From: Methylobacterium brachythecii
Lineage (GTDB): Bacteria; Pseudomonadota; Alphaproteobacteria; Rhizobiales; Beijerinckiaceae
Assembly (NCBI RefSeq): GCF_014196345.1
Contig: NZ_JACIDN010000009.1
Coordinates: 1-64,000, forward strand
Length of the DNA stretch: 64,000 nucleotides
Reading direction: 5' to 3'
Shown one piece after another: positions 18,204 through 25,335 of this stretch. Below the pieces are notes generated by a model, which worked only from the letters and a program-made list of their open reading frames with translations, was not told the DNA's origin and made no database searches. The stretch's first letter is position 1; each line of letters opens with the position of its first letter. The position numbers and the translations under genes are program-made.

Positions 18204-18264
18204 GACGCAGGTTTCCTTTTGCGGGGGAGAGGTGGCGGTATGGGAGTGATGGGGTGCCGGCGGG

Positions 18265-19056
18265 CTACGCCTGGCCGCCGGCCGGCGCGCGTCGTTCTGC
18301 GGCGGCGGGCTTGACGGTCACGATGGCGACGAGGACCACGATGACGGACAGGAAGCAGAGGCTCGTATAGACCGTGCCGAAGCCGAGCCCGTCATACTCG
18401 CGGGACTGGGACAGCAGATCACCGAGGCTCGCGCCGAGGGGCCGCGTCAGGATGTAGGCGAGCCAGAAGGTCAGGACCGGATTGGCGCCGAACTCGTAGG
18501 CCAGCGCGATGAGGGCGATGAGCGAGCCGAAGGCGAAGACGCCCAGATAGAACCCGAACCCCAACGCTTCGGTGGCCAGGTCGCCGGCCGCCGTCCCGAG
18601 GGCGAAGGTGCACAGGATCGCGAGCCAGTAGAAGAGCTCGCGGCGCCTAGTCACGATGGAATGGATCGAGAGGGTTCGCTCCACGAAGAACCAGACGGCG
18701 AAGATCGCGGCCAGGGCCACCGCGAAGACGGCGGTGCTGAATTCGAGGCTGATGCCCAGCTTGTCCGTCAGGAAGTCGGTGATCTGCGTTCCGACAATGC
18801 TGACGAGGACGACGGTCAGCCAGTAGATCCACGGCACGTAGCGGCGCATCCGCAATTGCAGAACCAGGGCGGCCGCGAGACACGCGGCCATGATTGCTGT
18901 GGTCGTCACCGTGCCGAGGCCGACATTGACCGCGAGGTAGTCGGCCCCGGTCTCGCCGACGGTGGTCGACATGATCTTGATCACCCAGAAGATCAGCGTG
19001 ACCGCCGGGACCTTGTTGAGCATCGTGCCCATGTCGCTTCGCGCAGGCGCGGTCAT
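18265..19056 (-). CDS. DUF347/COG4705 four-repeat membrane protein, copy 2
   Basis: This 263-residue paralogue of the 16210-16968 protein has the same architecture. W24, W79, W144 and W198 are each followed ten residues later by G-x-x-x-x-D (GETGAD 34-39, GTQITD 89-94, GTAAGD 154-159, GASLGD 208-213). The two copies keep every repeat landmark but differ widely between them, so they are not a recent duplication and may form a hetero-complex or have different substrates. The ATG at 19056 is chosen over an upstream one at 19083 because the extra nine residues are atypical. It is first in the cluster, and the palindrome at 19220-19239 lies upstream. Confidence 0.87.
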   Translation of the reverse strand: MTAPARSDMGTMLNKVPAVTLIFWVIKIMSTTVGETGADYLAVNVGLGTVTTTAIMAACLAAALVLQLRMRRYVPWIYWLTVVLVSIVGTQITDFLTDKLGISLEFSTAVFAVALAAIFAVWFFVERTLSIHSIVTRRRELFYWLAILCTFALGTAAGDLATEALGFGFYLGVFAFGSLIALIALAYEFGANPVLTFWLAYILTRPLGASLGDLLSQSREYDGLGFGTVYTSLCFLSVIVVLVAIVTVKPAAAERRAPAGGQA

Positions 19057-19219
19057 GGCTCTCGTCTCCAACACCCGGAGCACCCGAGCTGCAACGGCAC
19101 CATGGCCGAGCGATCATTGGAGTGAAGTGGCTGGCATGTTGATGATTTTCAATCTTGAATTCTTTTAGTCGCGCCGATTTTTATCGACGTATAATTCCCC
19201 TGATTTCGACCGCATCGTA

Positions 19220-19239
19220 AGTATACGAATTTGTATACT
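19220..19239. promoter_or_regulatory. Inverted repeat AGTATAC-N6-GTATACT, operator candidate
   Basis: Two 7-bp arms (19220-19226 and 19233-19239) are exact reverse complements around GAATTT. The site lies in the 288-base divergent region between the DUF347 cluster and the exported-protein genes at 19345, where a shared regulator could act on both. The left half (AGTATACGAA) also occurs at 7759 upstream of the RND operon. Confidence 0.45.
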
Positions 19240-19344
19240 CACCGTTATTGAATGTTGCCTCGCAGACGTCCTAACCCCCGAAGAGCTGTAGAGCCAGCAT
19301 CCCGGATCGTTTCGGTCCGCATGGTGGGACGAGAAGCGGAAGCC

Positions 19345-19806
19345 ATGACGGGTTCGTTCGTCAGATGCGGAGCGGGCCTCGCCGCCACGATCGCCGTCGC
19401 CTGTGCGGGTCTCCCCGCGATCGCACCATCCGAGACGCGGGCCTCGGAAACCGGTCTGGCCGATGGCTTGGCTGCGATCGCCTCCGGGTTCGGCGGCGCC
19501 ACCGACACGGTGGTTCACGGCTGGAAGGATATGGGGCGTGCGCTCGGCAGGATGCAGATCCCCGATCTGCCTTCGGCGACGCTGCTGACGACACACCAGG
19601 CGTGCGTCGACCCAACGGGCATGACGAGCAGCGACTGCACCAGTGCCGTCGACGCCATCTGCCGCCGGCACGGCTTTCAGAACGGCCAGCAGATCGACAT
19701 GGAATCGGGCCAGGTCTGCCGGATGACGCCTCAGGGGCGCATCGACGTCGCCCATGCCTTCGCCTGCAAGTCGAAGGTCTGGCTCACCCAGGTGGCCTGC
19801 TGGTGA
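19345..19806 (+). CDS. Exported cysteine-containing protein of unknown function
   Basis: This 153-residue protein has an N-terminal signal peptide (CGAGLAATIAVACAGLPAIA). The mature part carries six Cys residues in a spaced pattern (TTHQACVDP, SSDCTSAVDAICRRHGF, GQVCRMTP, HAFACKSK, QVACW at the very end), suggesting three disulfides in the periplasm. I do not recognise a named family. The ATG at 19345 is chosen; an alternative at 19321 adds eight residues. Its stop overlaps the next gene's GTG by four bases (GTGA), so it is translationally coupled to a MipA/OmpV-type outer-membrane protein, suggesting a shared envelope role. Confidence 0.7.
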   Translation: MTGSFVRCGAGLAATIAVACAGLPAIAPSETRASETGLADGLAAIASGFGGATDTVVHGWKDMGRALGRMQIPDLPSATLLTTHQACVDPTGMTSSDCTSAVDAICRRHGFQNGQQIDMESGQVCRMTPQGRIDVAHAFACKSKVWLTQVACW

Positions 19807-20648
19807 GCCGCCCGAGCGTCGAGACCCGGGCACGCGTCCTCGCGGCAGCCGCCTTCCTCGTCTTGCAGGTCTCGTCCGGATCTGCGGCGGATCTGTCCGA
19901 AGGCACCCGGCCGGCCACCCAGGATCGGGTCGTGTCGGTGACGGCCTTCTCGCTGTTCGGGCCGAAATACCTGGGCGCGGAACGGTACGGGCCGTTCGGC
20001 TATCCGGCCGTCACCATCCGCAGGCCCGACGAACCGTTCGCCCTCGATTCTCCCGACGACAGCCTCGGCGTTCCGATCCTGGACGCGACGCAGTTCAAGC
20101 TCGGCCCGGTCGTCAACCTGCGCCAGGGCCGCAATACCAGTGTCGATCGCCGCTTCGCCGGCCTCGACCGCGACCCTTGGGCGATCGAAGGGGGCATCTT
20201 CGCCGACCTCTGGGTGCTTCCGGATCAACTCCGGACCCGAGCCGAGTTGCGCCACGGCCTGCGCGGCAATGATGGTTTCGCCATCGACCTGTCCGCTGAT
20301 CTGTTCGAGCGTTTCGGCGCCGTCACGGTTTCGGTCGGTCCCCGCTTCGGCGTCCTCGATGCCGCACTGGCCCAACGGCAATTCGGCGTAAGCCCGGCAG
20401 CCTCGTCGAGGAACGGCCTGTTCCAGCCCTACCGCGCCGCAGGCGGTCTCCAGAGCATGGGCCTGACGTCGGCGGTTTCCTATGACTGGTCGCCCTCGTG
20501 GCGGACCACGCTCTATGGTCGCTACGAGCATCTCGTCGGCGATGCTGCCGCGAGCCCGATCACCCGGCGGCTCGGCTCCGTCGATCAACTCACCGCCGGG
20601 CTCGGCGTCACCTATTCCTTTCACGCGAATCTGCCGTTCATCCCGTGA
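19803..20648 (+). CDS. MipA/OmpV-family outer-membrane protein
   Basis: This 281-residue beta-barrel protein begins with a signal peptide (ARVLAAAAFLVLQVSSGSAA), then FGPKYLGAERYGPFGYPAVTIRR. That resembles the N-terminal strand of MipA/OmpV proteins. Repeated amphipathic strands follow (FAIDLSADLFERFGAVTVSVGPRFG, SWRTTLYGRYEHLVGDAA). It ends in a barrel-type strand, LGVTYSFHANLPFIP. MipA binds lytic transglycosylase and PBP1b in E. coli; other members affect antibiotic or metal resistance. The GTG start overlaps the upstream stop, so the pair is coupled. The small exported protein at 20716 follows and a two-component system lies just beyond. Confidence 0.8.
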   Translation: MSRPSVETRARVLAAAAFLVLQVSSGSAADLSEGTRPATQDRVVSVTAFSLFGPKYLGAERYGPFGYPAVTIRRPDEPFALDSPDDSLGVPILDATQFKLGPVVNLRQGRNTSVDRRFAGLDRDPWAIEGGIFADLWVLPDQLRTRAELRHGLRGNDGFAIDLSADLFERFGAVTVSVGPRFGVLDAALAQRQFGVSPAASSRNGLFQPYRAAGGLQSMGLTSAVSYDWSPSWRTTLYGRYEHLVGDAAASPITRRLGSVDQLTAGLGVTYSFHANLPFIP

Positions 20649-20715
20649 GCGGGGCTCGTCATGAGCGTGGCTCGACGACCCGGCCGCATCAATGCCACCG
20701 AAGGAGATCGACGCG

Positions 20716-21060
20716 ATGCGCAGCCTCACGCTCTGGCCCCTCGCCATCGGCCTGATCTGCGGTTCTGCCGAGGCGAAGGAGAAGCCGACCCGGTTCTGGA
20801 ACCTGACCGGGGATACTGTGACGAGCCTCAAGCTGGCTCCAGCTGGAACCGACCGGTTCGGCGAGAACCAATGCGCCAACGACAGCGACGGGACGGTCGA
20901 CTACGACGAGCGCCTGAAGATCCCCGGGCTTCGGTCCGGCCGCTACGACGTGAAGCTCGAAACGAGGCACGGATTGGCCTGCACGGTTCGCGATGTCGAC
21001 GTCGTCGAGGGCGACGTCTTTTCCATCGAGGAAAAACAACTGGCCGGATGCCGCAAATGA
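20716..21060 (+). CDS. Small exported protein of unknown function
   Basis: This 114-residue protein has a short signal peptide (LTLWPLAIGLICGSAEA). The mature domain is beta-rich: FWNLTGDTVTSLKLAPAG, a Cys at ENQCANDSDG, LRSGRYDVKLETRHGLAC and a terminal Cys in LAGCRK. The FWNLTGDTVTSLKLAP start is characteristic of a family of uncharacterised periplasmic proteins in Hyphomicrobiales. An ideal Shine-Dalgarno (AAGGAG at 20701) lies 9 bases before the ATG at 20716 and rules out the upstream ATG at 20692. It follows the MipA-like gene in the same direction and precedes the two-component system. Confidence 0.75.
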   Translation: MRSLTLWPLAIGLICGSAEAKEKPTRFWNLTGDTVTSLKLAPAGTDRFGENQCANDSDGTVDYDERLKIPGLRSGRYDVKLETRHGLACTVRDVDVVEGDVFSIEEKQLAGCRK

Positions 21061-21227
21061 GGCGCGGTCGAGGACCGTAACGGCAGGCGGGCTAAGCGGA
21101 GGAATACTGAACAAACGCCGGCCGGTCCCGTCCCTATGCCGCATTGAGAAACTGTAACGATACTTCACGCAGGTGATCCGGTAGACCGCGGTCAAGGCGC
21201 GAAAGCGCAGACCGCAGCCTCTGCCCC

Positions 21228-21908
21228 ATGAAGATCCTTGTCATCGAGGACGATGCCGACACCGCCTCGTTCATCACCCGCGGCCTGACCGAACAGGGGC
21301 ATGTGGTCGATCGGGCCGAGAACGGCAGGGACGGACTGTTTCACGCCGCCGGGGGCGCTTACGACGTCATGATCGTCGACCGCATGCTGCCGGGCCTCGA
21401 CGGGCTCGGCGTCGTGAAGACGGTCAGGGCGGCGGGCGTCCAGACGCCTGTTCTGTTCCTCACGACGATGTCCGGCGTCGGCGACCGGGTCGACGGGTTC
21501 GAGGCGGGCGGCGACGACTACCTGATCAAGCCCTTCGCCTTCGCTGAGCTCCTGGCTCGCGTCAGCGCCCTGGGACGGCGCCCGCCGCTGACGCAGGTCG
21601 AGACCGTGCTGCACGCGGCCGACCTCGAAATGGACCTGATCAGCCGAAAGGTCCGTCGCGGCGAGCAGGAGATCGATCTGCAGCCCCGGGAATTCCGGCT
21701 TCTGGAATATCTGCTGCGCAATGCCGGACGCGTGGTGACCCGCACGATGCTGTTGGAGAACGTCTGGGAATTCCACTTCGACCCGCGGACCAACATCGTC
21801 GAGACGCATGTCAGCCGCCTGCGATCCAAGATCGACAAGGGCTTCACCCCCGAGCTGATCGAGACCGTCCGCGGCTCCGGATACCTGCTGCGTGCCGCGA
21901 CTCCCTAA
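21228..21908 (+). CDS. OmpR/PhoB-type response regulator
   Basis: This 226-residue response regulator is paired with the kinase that follows. The receiver has the acidic cluster E7-D8-D9, phospho-Asp D51 (VMIVDRMLPG), Thr in FLTTMSG and Lys in LIKPFAF. The winged helix at residues 125-222 carries LQPREFRLLEYLL, THVSRLRSKID and VRGSGYLL. It resembles the CusR/PcoR/QseB branch that often controls metal or envelope stress genes, consistent with the iron and envelope genes upstream. The last 17 bases overlap the kinase gene. Confidence 0.93.
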   Translation: MKILVIEDDADTASFITRGLTEQGHVVDRAENGRDGLFHAAGGAYDVMIVDRMLPGLDGLGVVKTVRAAGVQTPVLFLTTMSGVGDRVDGFEAGGDDYLIKPFAFAELLARVSALGRRPPLTQVETVLHAADLEMDLISRKVRRGEQEIDLQPREFRLLEYLLRNAGRVVTRTMLLENVWEFHFDPRTNIVETHVSRLRSKIDKGFTPELIETVRGSGYLLRAATP

Positions 21909-23265
21909 GATCGTCCGCAACGCAGCCTTTCGCTTCGCCCTCGCTCACACCATCGTCTTCGTGATCTCGGTGGCGGCGGTCGGCCTGAGTGCCGAGGCCC
22001 TGGTCACGCGCGCCCTCAGGCTCCAGGCCCAGCAGCGGGTCGAGGAGGAGATCGCAGAGCTCAAGGGCGAGTTTCAGCAATACGGGCGCGATGCCTTCCT
22101 CGAACTGATCAGAGCCCAGCTGGCGAAGGGCGAGAACCGCCTGCAGTTCCTCGTCGTGTCCGCCGATGGGAAGAAGCTCGCAGGCGAGTCCATCCTCCTT
22201 CGCGTCGTCGAAAAGTCGAGCCGGTTCGCGGCAGGCGAGGCGAGGGAAGTCGCGCTGAGTCGCTCGGACGCGATGCTGGTCGCCCGGCAGCCTCTCGCCG
22301 AGGGCATGACCCTGCTCGTCGCCGACGACATGAGGAGCATCGAGGACGTCGAGGACGTCGTCTCCAGCGCGTTCTACGTCGTCCTGGCCATCTCAGCCCT
22401 GCTCGGGCTCCTCGCAGGGGTCATCCTGTCCACGGGGCTGCTGCGGCGCGTCGACCGGGTGACACATGCCGCCGAGGCCATCATCGCAGGCGATCTCACG
22501 AGACGGATCGAGATCACCGAGGCCGGAGACGAGTTCGATCATCTCTCCTCCACGCTCAACACCATGCTCGACCGGATCAACGGGCTGATGGAGAGCCTGC
22601 ATCAGGTCTCGAACGACATCGCGCACGACCTGCGAACACCGCTCGCCCGGCTGCGGCAGAATCTCGAGGAAGCCCGCACGCGGGCCGAGACGACCGTCCA
22701 GTACGAAGCGGCGGTGGACAAGGCGATCGCCGAGGCGGACGGACTTCTCGCGACCTTCTCGGCCCTGCTGCGGATCGCCCAGATCGATGCCGGCACCCGG
22801 CGCTCGGCCTTCACCCGCGTCGACCTCTCCGAGTGCCTTCAGACCGTCGCCGAAGCCTACCTCCCGTCCATCGAGGATAATGGGCGGTCGCTGAGCTGCT
22901 CCATCGAGCCGGACCTGCTCGTCGAGGGAGACGATCAGCTCCTGACGCAGCTCTTCTCCAATCTCCTGGAGAACGCGATCGGCCATACCCCGTCCGGGAC
23001 GGCGATCCGTCTGGAACTCTGCCAACACGCGGCCGGAGCGGGCATTGCCGCCGTCATCGCCGACGACGGTCCCGGCATTCCCGCCGACGAGGCGAAGAAG
23101 GTGTTTCGCCGGTTCTACCGCCTCGAGAAGAGCCGCAGCACCCCCGGCAACGGCCTCGGCCTGAGCGCCGTCGCCGCGATCGTCGACCTGCACAAGGCGA
23201 AGATCGTCCTAGCCGATAACAGGCCAGGATTGCGTGTAAAAATCATCTTTCCAAATAAATCTTGA
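21892..23265 (+). CDS. HAMP-domain sensor histidine kinase
   Basis: This 457-residue inner-membrane sensor kinase has TM1 at about residues 14-38, a periplasmic domain of about 120 residues and TM2 at about 161-184. A HAMP domain (RRVDRVTHAAEAIIAGDLTR) follows, then the dimerisation domain with phospho-acceptor H245 (HDLRTPLARL). The ATPase domain carries N-box NLLENAIGHT, G1 DDGPGIPADEA, F-box RFYRLEKSR and G2 GNGLGLS. The GTG start overlaps the response-regulator gene by 17 bases, so the two are co-translated. The signal is unknown; the neighbourhood suggests metals or envelope damage. AT-rich DNA follows the stop. Confidence 0.93.
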   Translation: MPRLPKIVRNAAFRFALAHTIVFVISVAAVGLSAEALVTRALRLQAQQRVEEEIAELKGEFQQYGRDAFLELIRAQLAKGENRLQFLVVSADGKKLAGESILLRVVEKSSRFAAGEAREVALSRSDAMLVARQPLAEGMTLLVADDMRSIEDVEDVVSSAFYVVLAISALLGLLAGVILSTGLLRRVDRVTHAAEAIIAGDLTRRIEITEAGDEFDHLSSTLNTMLDRINGLMESLHQVSNDIAHDLRTPLARLRQNLEEARTRAETTVQYEAAVDKAIAEADGLLATFSALLRIAQIDAGTRRSAFTRVDLSECLQTVAEAYLPSIEDNGRSLSCSIEPDLLVEGDDQLLTQLFSNLLENAIGHTPSGTAIRLELCQHAAGAGIAAVIADDGPGIPADEAKKVFRRFYRLEKSRSTPGNGLGLSAVAAIVDLHKAKIVLADNRPGLRVKIIFPNKS

Positions 23266-23545
23266 AGTTGTCGAAATACAATTGTAATAAAAGTATCTAT
23301 TTTAGAAATTTATCTGTCGTCCGGAAATTTTATTTAAATATCGCAGCCTGTTCTTTCGCGCGGCGATTGCGCTAAACGTTGACCACCGGCAAGAAGGGCT
23401 CGCCGAATAAAATTGCTCTTTTGCGTCCGCATCTGCGCTGGATTGACATCAAAGCAGCTGTTTCGCTTTCGGCCTTCCGCTGTTTCGAACGCACTGCGGT
23501 CGCCGTTCATTTCCCTGCCGGCGTAGGCCGGCTGGGAGAACGACG

Positions 23546-24178
23546 ATGGGACATTCTGAAAATGATCCGGTCTTCAAGAATCGCCGAGCATGGAATGCTG
23601 GCCGCAAGCTCGGCGCCAAGCGTGCCCTCAAACCGCAGCAGGTCTGGGCAGTCCGCTTCTGGCTCGACCGCGAGCAGCGCGTCCGTGATCGTGCGATGTT
23701 CGATCTCGCTATCGACAGCAAGCTACGCGGCTGCGATCTCGTAAAACTCAGGGTCGGTGATCTCGTGAGCGGCGGTCGCGTTCGCACACGGGCTATCGTT
23801 ATCCAGAGCAAGACTGGCCGCCCCGTGCAATTCGAAATCCTCGAACCAGCCCGGACCAGCATCCTGACGTGGCTGGAATGCCGTGGCGGCACGCTGGACG
23901 ACTACGCCTTTCCAAGCCGGATCGACCACACGGGCCATATCAGCACCCGGCAGTACGCCCGATTGGTCGATGAGTGGGTGACGGGCATCGGCCTAAGACG
24001 CGAGGACCATGGCACGCACTCGCTCCGGCGGACGAAGGCATCATTGATTTACACGCGGACGGGCAACTTGCGCGCCGTGCAGATCTTACTCGGGCACACC
24101 AAGATCGAGAGCACGGTGCGCTACCTCGGCGTCGATGTCGAAGATGCGCTCATTTTGGCCGAGGCGACTGAGATCTGA
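23546..24178 (+). CDS. Tyrosine recombinase / phage-type integrase (short form)
   Basis: This 210-residue site-specific recombinase has all catalytic residues in order: R61 (KLRGCDLV), K90 (QSKTGRP), H158-x-x-R161 (HSLRRTKASLIY), H184 (LLGHTKIEST) and the nucleophile Y193 (VRYLGVD). It lacks the N-terminal arm-binding domain of long phage integrases, a short form found in many proteobacterial accessory regions. It sits at the left edge of the catabolic region (24.3-46 kb) and may mark an integration site. No tRNA gene or direct repeat was recognised beside it. The start at 23546 is preceded by GGGAGAACGACG. Confidence 0.85.
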   Translation: MGHSENDPVFKNRRAWNAGRKLGAKRALKPQQVWAVRFWLDREQRVRDRAMFDLAIDSKLRGCDLVKLRVGDLVSGGRVRTRAIVIQSKTGRPVQFEILEPARTSILTWLECRGGTLDDYAFPSRIDHTGHISTRQYARLVDEWVTGIGLRREDHGTHSLRRTKASLIYTRTGNLRAVQILLGHTKIESTVRYLGVDVEDALILAEATEI

Positions 24179-24184
24179 TAGGCA

Positions 24185-24212
24185 GCTTCTCGGCGCCAGC
24201 GCGCCGAGGAGC
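24185..24212. terminator. Hairpin terminator after the recombinase gene
   Basis: The arms GCTTCTCGGCGC (24185-24196) and GCGCCGAGGAGC (24201-24212) pair over 12 positions, with one G-T wobble, around a CAGC loop. The hairpin begins 6 bases after the recombinase stop. It can also serve the convergent LysR gene, whose stop is at 24321. The 100 bases beyond it hold no gene. Confidence 0.65.
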
Positions 24213-24320
24213 CCCAAAACCGCCGAGCCGGATAGCGCCCAATCTCGCCGTTCATCCGCGAACTGCGATTCCCGAAAGCGGACCCGCCCTGGCCCAAAAC
24301 GGTGCCCCCTTGATCGGCGA

Positions 24321-25220
24321 TCATGAATGCCCTGGCAGGAATCGGTGCCGTTCGTCGCGAAACCGACGAATGATGAACTCCCGGCAGACCGCGACGCGAC
24401 GTGCGTCGTGGCTGTCCGGATGGGACATCAGCCAGTAGGTTCTCCGGAACTGGGTGTCCGGCAGGACACGGACGAGCTCCTGGCAATCGGCCACCGCGAA
24501 ATCGTGCAGGATACCGATGCCGGCTCCGCCTCTCACCGCTTCGAGCTGTCCGATCGCGCTGGCGCACCTGAACACGCGCCGTGTCCGATCCTCCAGAAAA
24601 GCGGCGTAATCGAGCGCGGAAGCGTAAGTGTAATTGTCGACGCCCGTCACGCCCGCATGCCGGGATAGGTCGGAGGGCGTCTCGGGCATTCCCTCGCGAT
24701 CGAGGTAGGACCGTGCCGCATAGAGCCCGAGGCTGTAGTCGGTCAGCTTCGCGAGGGTCATGCGGCCGTGGGTAGGCCGGTCGAGAGCGATGGCGAGCTC
24801 GGCTTCCCGCCGCGACAGCGAAAACGTCCGCGGCAACGGCACGAGTTCGACGACCAGATCGGGATAGCGGATGGCCAGCTGGCCGAGTTCGCGTGACAGG
24901 AAGAGGTTTCCGAGCGCGTCGGGAGCGCCGATCCTGACGGTGCCGGCTGGCTCGACGTCGCCGAGATGCATCTGCGAGGTTGCGGCGATGACCTCCGCCT
25001 CGATGCGCTCCGCGACGGGCATGAGGCGCTCTCCGGCCTCGGTGAGAGCGGAGCCGTTCGGCCGGCGATGAAACAGCGTCGTGCCGATCTCCTCTTCCAG
25101 ACTGCCGAGACGGCGAGCGACCGTCGCGTGGTTGAGGCCCAGCCTTCTCCCGGCCTCGAGCATTTGCCCGTGACGCGCAACGGCCAGGAAAATCTGGAGG
25201 TGGTCCCAGTTCAGGGGCAT
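24321..25220 (-). CDS. LysR-family regulator divergent from mmsA
   Basis: This 299-residue regulator has the N-terminal helix-turn-helix (LQIFLAVARHGQMLEAGRR, LGLNHATVARRLGSLEEE) and a LysR effector-binding domain (VRIGAPDALGNLFLSRELGQ and onward). The LNHATVARRL recognition helix is typical of the branch that regulates divergently placed dehydrogenase genes. The ATG at 25220 begins MPLNWDHLQIF; the open frame continues upstream across the promoter region and is not used. Only 115 bases separate it from mmsA, so reciprocal control is likely. A terminator hairpin at 24185 serves its 3' end. Confidence 0.9.
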   Translation of the reverse strand: MPLNWDHLQIFLAVARHGQMLEAGRRLGLNHATVARRLGSLEEEIGTTLFHRRPNGSALTEAGERLMPVAERIEAEVIAATSQMHLGDVEPAGTVRIGAPDALGNLFLSRELGQLAIRYPDLVVELVPLPRTFSLSRREAELAIALDRPTHGRMTLAKLTDYSLGLYAARSYLDREGMPETPSDLSRHAGVTGVDNYTYASALDYAAFLEDRTRRVFRCASAIGQLEAVRGGAGIGILHDFAVADCQELVRVLPDTQFRRTYWLMSHPDSHDARRVAVCREFIIRRFRDERHRFLPGHS

Positions 25221-25335
25221 TGATTTGCGCACAACGGTTGAGCGGTATCGGCTATTGAAACATATTTTTCGTAGTCCGAAAAAGCTCGCCATAAACGGGC
25301 AGATGCGCTGCTGCCGCCCAAAGAGAGGATCTGCC

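Noticed and set aside
23266..23545. tRNA or attachment site upstream of the recombinase
   Set aside because: I looked for a tRNA 3' end or repeated segment and found none; there is only AT-rich sequence.
24213..24320. Possible insertion-sequence remnant between the recombinase and the LysR gene
   Set aside because: The phrase around GGCCCAAAACGGTGCCCCCT looked like an IS-flank sequence, but no terminal repeats or transposase fragment could be shown.
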